Source of the DNA: Prochlorococcus sp. AG-355-N16
GTDB lineage: Bacteria; Cyanobacteriota; Cyanobacteriia; PCC-6307; Cyanobiaceae
NCBI GenBank assembly: GCA_003278545.1
Contig: QCEF01000001.1
Span: 186,001 to 250,000, forward strand
Direction: 5' to 3'
DNA length: 64,000 bases
Positions 51,190-60,744 of this stretch are shown piece after piece. The translations under genes and the position numbers were made by a program. Every line of letters begins with the position of its first letter. Position 1 is the stretch's first letter. The notes under the pieces are model-generated. The model was not told where the DNA came from, made no database searches, and saw only the letters and a list, made by a program, of their open reading frames with translations.

Positions 51190-54100
51190 TTGAGATTGGT
51201 ACATATCAATCAGGTCGAGTTTGAAAATTTTAAATCTTTTGGGGGGAATGTAAAAATACCTCTTGAAGAAGGTTTTACAGTGGTTACGGGTCCTAACGGT
51301 TCTGGAAAAAGTAATATTTTAGATGGAATTTTATTTTGTTTAGGTCTAGCTAATAGTAGAGGTATGAGGGCTGAAAGATTACCAGATCTAATAAATAACT
51401 CCAAAGTTAAAGAGGGTAAGTCATCAGAAACATCTGTATCGGTAAAATTTAATATTCAAGATTGGTCTCCCAGAGAGGACCTTCCGCCTTTGGAACTAGA
51501 AGAAGAAGCAATTGCCCTTAATAAAGGTCAAAAAGAATGGTTAGTTTCTAGAAAATTAAGGCTTATGCCAGGTGGATCTTATGCCTCTACTTATACTTCT
51601 GATGGAAAACAATGTACCTTACAACAAATACAGAGAATATTAAGAGATATCAGTGTTGATCCTGAGGGCAGCAATGTTGTTATGCAGGGTGATGTAACAA
51701 GAATAGTATCAATGAATAATAAGGAGAGGAGAAATCTTATTGATGAATTAGCAGGAGTCGCACTTTTTGATACAAGAATAGAACAAACTAATACAAAATT
51801 AAATGACGTTTTCGAAAGACAAGAAAGATGTGAAATTTTAGAAAATGAATTGCAATCTAGTAAAAATAAGCTTGAAAAAGAATGTGAAAAAGCAAAGCGA
51901 TATAAAGAGTTAAAGGCAAAACTATTACAAATAATAGAGTTAGAGAAAGTTCTTATTTTTGAAAAACAAGTTAAGCATGTTGAATCTATAGAAAAAAAAG
52001 AAAGTGAAATTGAAAAAAATAAAATCTTATTTAATAAACAAAAAGAATCTATTAATAAAGAAATATCAGTTTTAGAAGATGCTTTGAAAATACTTGTTGA
52101 TGAGCTTAAGGAGAAAGGAGAGGATAAATTGATAAAAGTTAATTCTGATATTGGAAGTATTAACTCTAGCTTGAGAGAACTTGATAGGATATCAATTCTG
52201 AATAAAGAAGAAGGTATTAAATTACAAAAACAGAGAGATGAAATTGCAATTTCTAAGAGGAATATCGAGTCAGAAAAGATGAGACAAGAAAATTTCGATG
52301 ATAATTTTTTAAATCAATTGAACTTGCAAATTGATGATCTCACTCTAAAACACAAATTATCCAGAAAAAAACTTTCTGATGCGGCTGGAGAATCTGGAGA
52401 ATTCTCAAAACAAAGTATTAAATTAAATGCTGAGCTTGAAAGTATAAAAAATCAAATTAATCCTTTGGAAATAAAAAAAAGAAAAATTGAAGAAGAAACT
52501 ATTCAAAATAATATTCAAAAAGATGAGATATTGTCACAGATCGAATCCTTAGACTTAGAAAAGCAGAAACTTTTTCAGGGAAATCAAAGAAAAAAAGAGA
52601 CATCCGATACAAAGAATAAAAACTTGGCAAGTAATAGCGCAGAAATTAATTCTTTAAAAAATGAAATAGATTTATTAATTAAAACTAAATTAAGGCTAAA
52701 TAACGAGCAATTAAGGCTTGAAAAGGATTTATCTAGATTCGAAAGCAGAAAAGAAGCTTTAAACGAATCTAGAGGTTCATATGCTCTCAGAATACTCTTA
52801 GAGGCAGGGTTAGAGGGTATACATGGTTATGTAGCTCAACTTGGAGAGGTCAGTGAGAAAAATAGATATGCATTAGAAATTGCTGCTGGAAATAGGTTAG
52901 GACAAATTGTTGTTGATAATGATCATATTGCTGCAAAAGCAATTGAAATTCTTAAAAAGAAGAAAGCGGGAAGATTAACTTTTTTACCTTTAAATAGAAT
53001 TAAAAGTCAAAAAAAGAATTATGCAATTTCAAGATTTGAAAATAACAGGGAGAATGGATTTATTGATAAAGCTATTAATCTAATTACTTTTGATGAAGTT
53101 TATTCAGATGTTTTTCGATATGTTTTTGGAGATACTTTGGTTTTTTCAGACTTATCCTCAGCTAGATTATCTATACAAAAAAATAGGTTGGTTACCTTAA
53201 GTGGTGAATTATTAGAAGCAAGTGGTGCTATTACAGGAGGTAGTAAGTTAAATAAAGATTTGGCTTATAGGTTTGGAATTAATAATGATATTGATGACTC
53301 CAGTCCTATAAAAGAAAGATTATTAGTTATCGAAGAAGCTTTAAAAGAGTCAAATAATGATTTGATAATAAAAAATAATAGACTGAGTATATTAAATTCT
53401 TACCGCAGTCAAATAATTGAGGATTGTGCCTCATTTAATAAAGAAATTGAAGTAAATCAAGATTCTCTTAAAGCTGTCTCGCAAAGAATTGAGGATTGTA
53501 AATCGAGATTAAATAAACTTGATACTGCTAATAATTTATTAGTTAAGGAGTTAGGTCATTTAAAAAATCAATTGAACCCTTATCACGATAAGTTTGATCA
53601 ACTACAAACCATTCAAAAGGCAAATTATGAAAAAAATCAAAAATCATCATTAATAGCTTTTAATGACGATTTTAATAATCTTGATAAAAAACTTGAATTA
53701 CTTATTAAAGAGAGAAATACATTACTAGATAAAAAGAATCAATTTGCTCTAAATAAAGAGCGGATCAATAATTCATTAAAAATTACTTTACTACAAGAAA
53801 AAAACTTGCATGAATCTATTAAACAACTATCAACTGCTCATAGTGAATGGATAGAAAAAAGAGATCAATTTAAAAAAGAGCTTTCAGATCTCGATAATCA
53901 AAAAAATTCTCTAGAGAAGAATTTAGGTTTATTGAGAAGGAAAAGAGATGAATTAAACTCTTCAATTTCAAATAAAAGGCAAGAATATAATAACTATCTG
54001 TTAAAGCTTGAATATCTTGAAAGGGATATGCATTCCCTTAAAGAAGAAATGAGGAGCGAGAAAATAAAATTAGAAAATTATAAAAAAGATCTACCTAATC

Positions 54101-54780
54101 CTTCTCCGGAGTTTGGAGAATATGAAGGGAAGAGTCTTGAATCTTTGCAATCAGAAATTTCGATTATAAATGCAAAACTAGAAAGCTTAGAACCTGTCAA
54201 TATGTTGGCTCTTGATGAACTAGAAGAATTAATTGAGAGATTAAATGGTTTGCGAGAAAAATTAGAAATTTTATCTAATGAAAGATCTGAATTATTGCTG
54301 AGAATAGAAACTGTATCTACGATGCGTCAAGAAGCTTTTATGCAAGCATTTACAGAAGTTGATAAACATTTTAGAGAAATTTTTGCAAATTTATCTGATG
54401 GAGATGGATTTCTTCAACTTGAAAATCCTCATTCTCCTTTAGAAGGAGGATTAACTTTAGTGGCTCATCCCAAGGGAAAAAATGTCAGAAGATTAGCGTC
54501 TATGTCAGGTGGTGAAAAATCGTTAACTGCTTTAAGTTTTTTATTTGCTTTGCAAAAGTATAAGCCTTCACCTTTTTATGCATTAGACGAGGTTGATAGT
54601 TTTTTAGATGGTATTAATGTTGAAAGGTTGTCAAAACTAATATCAAATCAGTCATCAAATGCTCAATTTATAGTCGTAAGTCATAGAAGGCCTATGATTA
54701 GTGCATCTGAACGAACAATTGGGGTTGCGCAAGCAAGAGGTGCTAATACTCAAGTTCTTGGGTTACCAAATGCTGCATAA
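51190..54780 (+). CDS. smc: Chromosome segregation protein SMC
   Basis: GPNGSGKSNILDGILFCLGL, long coiled coils, hinge, SMSGGEKSLTALSFLFAL, ALDEVDSFLD. Confidence 0.97.
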   Translation: MRLVHINQVEFENFKSFGGNVKIPLEEGFTVVTGPNGSGKSNILDGILFCLGLANSRGMRAERLPDLINNSKVKEGKSSETSVSVKFNIQDWSPREDLPPLELEEEAIALNKGQKEWLVSRKLRLMPGGSYASTYTSDGKQCTLQQIQRILRDISVDPEGSNVVMQGDVTRIVSMNNKERRNLIDELAGVALFDTRIEQTNTKLNDVFERQERCEILENELQSSKNKLEKECEKAKRYKELKAKLLQIIELEKVLIFEKQVKHVESIEKKESEIEKNKILFNKQKESINKEISVLEDALKILVDELKEKGEDKLIKVNSDIGSINSSLRELDRISILNKEEGIKLQKQRDEIAISKRNIESEKMRQENFDDNFLNQLNLQIDDLTLKHKLSRKKLSDAAGESGEFSKQSIKLNAELESIKNQINPLEIKKRKIEEETIQNNIQKDEILSQIESLDLEKQKLFQGNQRKKETSDTKNKNLASNSAEINSLKNEIDLLIKTKLRLNNEQLRLEKDLSRFESRKEALNESRGSYALRILLEAGLEGIHGYVAQLGEVSEKNRYALEIAAGNRLGQIVVDNDHIAAKAIEILKKKKAGRLTFLPLNRIKSQKKNYAISRFENNRENGFIDKAINLITFDEVYSDVFRYVFGDTLVFSDLSSARLSIQKNRLVTLSGELLEASGAITGGSKLNKDLAYRFGINNDIDDSSPIKERLLVIEEALKESNNDLIIKNNRLSILNSYRSQIIEDCASFNKEIEVNQDSLKAVSQRIEDCKSRLNKLDTANNLLVKELGHLKNQLNPYHDKFDQLQTIQKANYEKNQKSSLIAFNDDFNNLDKKLELLIKERNTLLDKKNQFALNKERINNSLKITLLQEKNLHESIKQLSTAHSEWIEKRDQFKKELSDLDNQKNSLEKNLGLLRRKRDELNSSISNKRQEYNNYLLKLEYLERDMHSLKEEMRSEKIKLENYKKDLPNPSPEFGEYEGKSLESLQSEISIINAKLESLEPVNMLALDELEELIERLNGLREKLEILSNERSELLLRIETVSTMRQEAFMQAFTEVDKHFREIFANLSDGDGFLQLENPHSPLEGGLTLVAHPKGKNVRRLASMSGGEKSLTALSFLFALQKYKPSPFYALDEVDSFLDGINVERLSKLISNQSSNAQFIVVSHRRPMISASERTIGVAQARGANTQVLGLPNAA

Positions 54781-54825
54781 ACACACTTTTTTAAATTTAT
54801 ACGTCAGAATGATAAAAAGAAATTT

Positions 54826-55869
54826 ATGAGCTTGTCTAACACATCTGCTAATAAGAATCTCCCTAACTCGGTTCCTAGTGAACGTTTATGGTTAAGGTCA
54901 GAATTAATGGGAACACAAGTGATAACTACTGATACTGGAAGGCGGCTAGGCGTAGTTGGCGAAGTTGTTGTTGATATTGATAGAAGAGAGGTGGTCGCTT
55001 TGGGATTAAGAGATAATCCACTTACAAGATTTTTACCAGGTTTGCCAAAATGGATGCCTTTAGAAAGTATAAAGCAAGTTGGAGATGTCATATTAGTTGA
55101 CTCCCTAGATTCTTTGAGTGAAAGTTTTTCTCCAGAAAGGTATGGGAAGGTAATTAATTGTCAAGTGATTACAGAATCTGGACAACTTCTGGGAAGAGTT
55201 CTTGGCTTTTCTTTTGATATTGAGACTGGGGATTTGATATCTCTTGTTATGGGTGCTGTTGGTGTTCCGCTTTTAGGCGAGGGAGTTTTAAGTACTTGGG
55301 AAATACCTGTTGAGGAAATTGTAAGTAGTGGTACCGATAGGATTATTGTTTATGAAGGTGCGGAAGAGAAATTAAAGCAACTAAGTAGTGGACTACTTGA
55401 GAAACTTGGAGTCGGGGGTTCTTCATGGGATGAAAGGGAAGTAAATGGATACTCAGCAAATCTTGTACCTGTTGAGAATCAGTTACTTTCAGGTTCTGAA
55501 TCAGAACAGCAAAACAATTTGTTCGAGGAATATGAAGAAGTTGTTGAACAAGATGATTATGAAGATGATTATGAAGATGAACTTGAATATGTTGAAATAA
55601 AGGGTTCTGAAGAAGAAATAAATAATAGAAAAAAGCTGTACATGGATAATGATGATTTTGATCAGATCCAGAATCAAAATAGTGTTAATCAAATAGATGA
55701 AAAAAACAATATTGATTTAAAGCAAAAAAAACAATCAACTACTAATTTAGCTTCGAAAAGACCAATTCAAAATGCAACTGAAACTTTAGATATTGAACCA
55801 CTAAACGAACAAAATTTAGTTCAAGATAATAAAAAATCAGAAAAGTTTGAAATTGACGATCCCTGGTAA
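54826..55869 (+). CDS. Double PRC-barrel domain protein with acidic C-terminal tail
   Basis: LMGTQVITTDTGRRLGVVGEVVVDIDRREVVALGL and GKVINCQVITESGQLLGRVLGFSFDIETGDLISL; EEYEEVVEQDDYEDDYEDELEYVE. Confidence 0.88.
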   Translation: MSLSNTSANKNLPNSVPSERLWLRSELMGTQVITTDTGRRLGVVGEVVVDIDRREVVALGLRDNPLTRFLPGLPKWMPLESIKQVGDVILVDSLDSLSESFSPERYGKVINCQVITESGQLLGRVLGFSFDIETGDLISLVMGAVGVPLLGEGVLSTWEIPVEEIVSSGTDRIIVYEGAEEKLKQLSSGLLEKLGVGGSSWDEREVNGYSANLVPVENQLLSGSESEQQNNLFEEYEEVVEQDDYEDDYEDELEYVEIKGSEEEINNRKKLYMDNDDFDQIQNQNSVNQIDEKNNIDLKQKKQSTTNLASKRPIQNATETLDIEPLNEQNLVQDNKKSEKFEIDDPW

Positions 55870-55872
55870 CTA

Positions 55873-57138
55873 TTAAAGTTTTTTTATTGAATTAATAATT
55901 ATAGACGCAAGTTTTTTTGCAGCACCTTTATCGCCTCTTTCTTTGTTTAGATTATCCCTAATACTTTTTAATTGATCTCTATTCTTAATAAGAAATAATA
56001 CTTCTTTTGCAATTTTTATTGTCGAAATATTACCTATCCTTTCAGGGACAATCATTCTTTTAGCTTTAATATTTGGCCAAGCAAAAAACTTCTTTTTTTT
56101 AAAATAGAAATTTTTAATTATAAAAGTTAGGAATCTATTTATGAATGAAATTTTTCCAACTACTCCAAAAATTCCATCCCAAGCGTTCATCATATTTAAA
56201 TGTTGAGTTGGCAGAACAACTAACATTGGAAGACTAATTGCTGCTAATTCTGCAGTATTTGCTCCTACAGTTGTAATTGCAAGATCACATTCTTTTAATA
56301 TTTCATAGCAAGGATGTTTCTTGATTAGATAAATCTTTGTTTTTTTTGATGTTTCAATTACATAATCAAAACTAGAGTCTTTTAAGTTTTTAATTGTTTT
56401 GATTTTTGATGAGTAATATTTAGCAATTGGATTTTTGTTGCTTTGAAAAAATAAATATTCACTTTTATCAGTAGTTGGTGCAATGGGGATTATAAAATTT
56501 ATATTTTGATTTTCTTTAGCGATATGATCTGCAACTTCTAAGAAGAAAGGAATTCCAATCGAAAGCTTTGCTTTCTTGGAACCAGGTAATAATGCAATAT
56601 ATTGTTTTTCTTTATTTCTCAGTGATATTTCGCTATTAAGTTTGATATCTGCCATTAAATCGCCAATTACTTTACATTTATATATATATCTTTTAGGTAT
56701 TAACTCTTTTACTTTTACATTCATAGCAGCAATTTCATTGGTCCATTTAGGCCATCGTGAAATCCATTCAGCATATGTGATATTTAAATAACCTAATCTT
56801 TTAGCTAATAAAATGCTCCAAAATTGATCCCCACCAAGGAAAATAACTATCCCTTTTTTTGGCCAATCAGCAAAAGAATGTGGCTTTATTAATAATTTCC
56901 AAAAAATTTTGGATTTTGTAATTAATTCGAATTTATTCCATGAATTTGCAACCAAAAATTCCTTACCAGTGGCATTTGGGCAAGGAACAAGGACTAACCT
57001 AAGAGTGAAATCTTGTTTATCTTCATCACATAGTGATTTATTTATCTTGTTTAGCTCATCAACTACAGGATTTACCCATGTAGTTAATTCACCAGGTCCA
57101 TTGGAAATTATAACTACTGCAACTGATTCTTTTTTCAT
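55873..57138 (-). CDS. Lipid-A-disaccharide synthase-related (LpxB-like) glycosyltransferase-family protein
   Basis: VVIISNGPGELTTWVNPVVDEL, LLPGSKKAKL, TTVGANTAELAAISLPMLVVLPTQ; start placed at MKKE (57138) because the listed ORF runs into the tRNA. Confidence 0.78.
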   Translation of the reverse strand: MKKESVAVVIISNGPGELTTWVNPVVDELNKINKSLCDEDKQDFTLRLVLVPCPNATGKEFLVANSWNKFELITKSKIFWKLLIKPHSFADWPKKGIVIFLGGDQFWSILLAKRLGYLNITYAEWISRWPKWTNEIAAMNVKVKELIPKRYIYKCKVIGDLMADIKLNSEISLRNKEKQYIALLPGSKKAKLSIGIPFFLEVADHIAKENQNINFIIPIAPTTDKSEYLFFQSNKNPIAKYYSSKIKTIKNLKDSSFDYVIETSKKTKIYLIKKHPCYEILKECDLAITTVGANTAELAAISLPMLVVLPTQHLNMMNAWDGIFGVVGKISFINRFLTFIIKNFYFKKKKFFAWPNIKAKRMIVPERIGNISTIKIAKEVLFLIKNRDQLKSIRDNLNKERGDKGAAKKLASIIINSIKKL

Positions 57139-57163
57139 TGCAGTTAAGCCAGAATACATTAAA

Positions 57164-57245
57164 TGCGGACGGCGAGACTTGAACTCGCAAGGCCGAAGCC
57201 ACACGCTCCTTAGACGTGCGCGTCTACCAATTCCGCCACGTCCGC
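57164..57245 (-). tRNA. tRNA-Leu, anticodon loop CTAAGGA (anticodon AAG)
   Basis: GCGGACGTGGCGGAATTGGTAGACGCGCACGTCTAAGGAGCGTGTGGCTTCGGCC...GCGAGTTCAAGTCTCGCCGTCCGCA; class II fold with long variable arm. Confidence 0.93.
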
Positions 57246-57505
57246 AAAGGGTTTTTAGCAGTCGGGGGATGCTTAAACCTTAAAAATATCATACATTATT
57301 GACTGAATTAAGGATGTAGTTCGAAAAGAGTTTTTTTTAATATGATGAATAATTTTTCTATTGCATAAAACAAATATTTATACATATATAACGTTTTAGG
57401 TTGTATTGTAAAAAATGTCCTCTGATCACTAAAAAATTTTGTTGAATACTTTGGCAAATAATTTTTTATTTTAAGTCATTTCATTTCTTCAATTTTATTT
57501 TCATA

Positions 57506-58852
57506 ATGGTTGAAAAAGTTTTAATTGCTAATCGTGGAGAAATAGCTTTACGAATTGTCAGAAGTTGTAGAGAACTAGGTATTGCAACCGTTGCAGTTTT
57601 TAGCACTGTAGATAAAAAAGCATTGCATGTTCAGCTTGCTGATGAGGCGGTTTGCGTTGGAGATTCATTAAGTAATAAGAGTTATTTAAATATTCCAAAT
57701 ATACTTGCTGCTGCTACATCGAGAGGAGTTGATGCTATTCATCCTGGTTATGGATTTCTTGCGGAAAATGATAAATTTGCTGAGATGTGTAATGATCACG
57801 GCATAGTTTTTATTGGCCCATCTCCTAAAGCTATTAGATCTATGGGAGATAAATCTACAGCTAAAGAAACTATGGAAGCAGTTGGAGTTCCAACAGTACC
57901 TGGTAGTAAAGGCTTGTTATCAAATGTTGATGAGGCTTATAAATTGGCAGATGATATTGGCTATCCGGTAATTATTAAAGCCACTGCTGGAGGAGGTGGA
58001 AGAGGAATGCGGTTGGTTGAAAACTCTGATAATTTAGAAAAAATGTTTAAAGCAGCTCAAGGCGAAGCAGAAGCAGCTTTTGGTAATGATGGTTTATATA
58101 TGGAGAAATTTATAAAGAAGCCAAGACATGTAGAAATTCAAATTTTGGCCGACAGGTCGGGTAATGTTGTTCATTTAGGAGAGCGAGATTGTTCAGTTCA
58201 AAGAAGACATCAGAAGTTACTAGAGGAGTCTCCTAGTCCTGCAATTAATACCGAGCTAAGAAAAAAAATGGGAAACGCAGCTATTGCTGCTGCAAAAAGT
58301 ATCGGCTACGAAGGGGCGGGGACAGTTGAATTTTTAGTTGATGATGATAATTTTTATTTTATGGAGATGAATACTAGGATTCAAGTCGAACATCCTGTTA
58401 CTGAAATGGTTACAGGAGTTGATTTAATAGCTGAGCAAATTAAAATCGCAAGCGGAGCAAACTTGGAATTTAATCAGGATGATATCCATTTAAACGGTCA
58501 TGCCATTGAATGTAGAATCAATGCTGAAGATCCTTCTCACAATTTCCGACCATCACCCGGAAAAATAACTGGGTGGCTTCCTCCTGGTGGCCCTGGTGTA
58601 AGGGTGGATAGTCATGTCTATACTGGCTATGAAATCCCTCCTTTCTATGACTCATTAATTGGTAAATTAATAGTCTGGGGAAAGGATCGTAATACTGCAA
58701 TTAAACGTATGAATAGGGCTTTAAATGAATGTGCAGTAACTGGTATTCCTACAACAATTAACTTTCATCTAACCTTACTGAATAAATCTAAATTTAAGCA
58801 GGGTAAAATACATACTAAATATGTAGAAGAAGAATTATTGCCAAATTACTGA
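57506..58852 (+). CDS. accC: Acetyl-CoA carboxylase biotin carboxylase subunit
   Basis: [65 protein letters not shown]. Confidence 0.97.
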   Translation: MVEKVLIANRGEIALRIVRSCRELGIATVAVFSTVDKKALHVQLADEAVCVGDSLSNKSYLNIPNILAAATSRGVDAIHPGYGFLAENDKFAEMCNDHGIVFIGPSPKAIRSMGDKSTAKETMEAVGVPTVPGSKGLLSNVDEAYKLADDIGYPVIIKATAGGGGRGMRLVENSDNLEKMFKAAQGEAEAAFGNDGLYMEKFIKKPRHVEIQILADRSGNVVHLGERDCSVQRRHQKLLEESPSPAINTELRKKMGNAAIAAAKSIGYEGAGTVEFLVDDDNFYFMEMNTRIQVEHPVTEMVTGVDLIAEQIKIASGANLEFNQDDIHLNGHAIECRINAEDPSHNFRPSPGKITGWLPPGGPGVRVDSHVYTGYEIPPFYDSLIGKLIVWGKDRNTAIKRMNRALNECAVTGIPTTINFHLTLLNKSKFKQGKIHTKYVEEELLPNY

Positions 58853-58870
58853 GAAATAATTAAAAGATTT

Positions 58871-59185
58871 TCATGAAATATGTGTATGCAATGCAAGTTT
58901 TATAAGCCCTTGCTGACCGACTAATATTTCTCTTAAAAAGCTTATAATTCCGATCCAAATTACGGGTCCAACATCAACGCCTCCAATAGGAGGAATTAGT
59001 TTTTTTGTTAAATTAAGAATAGAGCTTGATGGTATTGAAACTAATAACCATAAACCTTTACTTAAATCAATTTTTGGGTACCAAGTAAGTATTAATCTTA
59101 TTAGAAAAACTATAGTAAGATATGATAGAGAAATTCCTAAACTAATATCTAAAATTTGAAGAGAATTTACAAGCAAGGAAATCAC
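58871..59185 (-). CDS. YGGT family membrane protein
   Basis: RLILTWYPKIDLSKGLWLLVSIPSSSILNLTKKLIPPIGGVDVGPVIWIGIISFLREIL. Confidence 0.9.
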   Translation of the reverse strand: MISLLVNSLQILDISLGISLSYLTIVFLIRLILTWYPKIDLSKGLWLLVSIPSSSILNLTKKLIPPIGGVDVGPVIWIGIISFLREILVGQQGLIKLALHTHIS

Positions 59186-59266
59186 AATTATTTAATTCAT
59201 CTTAATAAATAACCCATTGAAACGTATTTAATTCGTATTATAAATTGAGAATTTAATATTTAAAAA

Positions 59267-59452
59267 GTGTTTCAAATCTCAAATTTATTACTAGCCGCAG
59301 ATTTTTCTGCTGAAGTTGCAAATAATTCTGCAGTGGGAATGATAGGTAGTTTTATTGCTGCTGCTTTACTTATCGTTATTCCAGCCACTGCATTTTTAAT
59401 TTTTGTCAGCCAGAAAGATTCCCTCGATCGTACTTCTACTGGAAGACGCTAG
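59267..59452 (+). CDS. psbX: Photosystem II protein PsbX
   Basis: [29 protein letters not shown]; directly upstream of ycf66. Confidence 0.88.
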   Translation: MFQISNLLLAADFSAEVANNSAVGMIGSFIAAALLIVIPATAFLIFVSQKDSLDRTSTGRR

Positions 59453-59530
59453 TTTTTGTAAAAGTTTTAAGTACACTATATATAGGGGATATAAGTTATC
59501 CTTTAAAAATTAAATTTTTGGAGAAAGAAT

Positions 59531-60460
59531 GTGGTCAATGCTAGTCTCAATTGGGCCAGTATTGTTGGTATAGTTCTCGCGGTATGTGGTGGAGGCCTTT
59601 ATTTTTTGAGGTCCTTTAAGCCTGCCTTGGCGCGGGATTATGATGTTTTCTTCGCAGCAATTGGACTTTTGTGCGGAGGAATATTATTTTTTCAAGGCTG
59701 GAGGTTAGATCCTATTCTTCAGTTTGGTCAGTTTTTATTAGCAGGAACTACAGTTTTTTTCGCATATGAAAGTGTGCGATTGAGGGGAGTTGCTACTGAT
59801 CAAGCTAGAAGGTCATCTTATTTTGATGATGATCCTATTTCTGATCTTCCAAGAAATTCTAGAGGTCGACTTAATGATGATTATGATAGGTTTGAAGAAC
59901 CGGAAAGACCATCTAGAAGATTTAAACCTCAAGAAGATGAATTTGAAGAAGACTATACGGAGGGGAGATCTCGTAGGAGGAACGTTTCAAGAGTCATACC
60001 CTCTGCTGCAGCAAGTAGAAGTAGGCCATCTACAAGGGAAATAAGTCAGTTTGAAAATGACGAGCCTATAAGAAGGAGAAGACAGACTTCTGAAGATAGA
60101 AATAGGAAACAACCAGAAACAAATAACTTTGGTGAAAGAAGAAATTTATCTCGCGATGAAGTTAAAACAGGGTCAAGACCCAGAATGAATCGCAGAGTTT
60201 CTAGACAAGATAATATTTCTCCTCCTGCTGATTCTTCTCCATTAAGAAAGAAACCTACTAGATCCTCTATTAGGCAGCAGACTTCAACATCTCAAGTAGA
60301 AGATGCTTCATTTAAAGATGCTAATCAAGCTAAAAAACCACGTGAAAATCGTAGAGTAAGTTCTTCAGCTAGATCAAGTTCAACAAATCAAAATAGTAGA
60401 TATAACGTTGGAACAAACAAGAAAAAACCTAGAGATAACAGTTCTAGATTTGATGATTAA
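59531..60460 (+). CDS. ycf66: Ycf66 family protein with Arg/Ser-rich tail
   Basis: ASIVGIVLAVCGGGLYFLRSFKPALARDYDVFFAAIGLLCGGILFFQGWRLDPILQFGQFLLAGTTVFFAYESVRLRG. Confidence 0.93.
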   Translation: MVNASLNWASIVGIVLAVCGGGLYFLRSFKPALARDYDVFFAAIGLLCGGILFFQGWRLDPILQFGQFLLAGTTVFFAYESVRLRGVATDQARRSSYFDDDPISDLPRNSRGRLNDDYDRFEEPERPSRRFKPQEDEFEEDYTEGRSRRRNVSRVIPSAAASRSRPSTREISQFENDEPIRRRRQTSEDRNRKQPETNNFGERRNLSRDEVKTGSRPRMNRRVSRQDNISPPADSSPLRKKPTRSSIRQQTSTSQVEDASFKDANQAKKPRENRRVSSSARSSSTNQNSRYNVGTNKKKPRDNSSRFDD

Positions 60461-60736
60461 TTATAAGATTCCTGCCCATTTTAAAAATGATTGTTTACTA
60501 AATAGTTCAATCAATATTATTGCAAGAAAGCCTATCATTGCAAATCTTCCATTAGTTTTTTCAGAATAACTACTCCATCCAAATTTATATTCATCTTTAA
60601 TTTCTATAGATTTTTTATCTAATTGATTATCTCCAATTTGTTCATTGATATAATTTGGATCTTTCTGCTGTTCTGGAAAACTCTCATTCTCTAGATTAGT
60701 GACTTCTGAGTTAGTTTGTTCTTCTTTCGAATTCAT
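60461..60736 (-). CDS. hli: High-light-inducible / chlorophyll a-b binding-like protein (HLIP)
   Basis: SEKTNGRFAMIGFLAIILIELFSKQSFLKWAGIL matches the HLIP ExxNGRxAMIGF motif. Confidence 0.9.
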   Translation of the reverse strand: MNSKEEQTNSEVTNLENESFPEQQKDPNYINEQIGDNQLDKKSIEIKDEYKFGWSSYSEKTNGRFAMIGFLAIILIELFSKQSFLKWAGIL

Positions 60737-60744
60737 TTTTTTTG

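Noticed and set aside
57139-57204. N-terminal extension MWLRPCEFKSRRPHLMYSGLTA of the LpxB-like ORF
   Set aside because: Lies largely within the tRNA-Leu gene; MKKE at 57138 or MYSG at 57159 is a better start.
56909-57283. 124-aa + strand ORF
   Set aside because: Antisense to the LpxB-like gene and runs through the tRNA-Leu gene.
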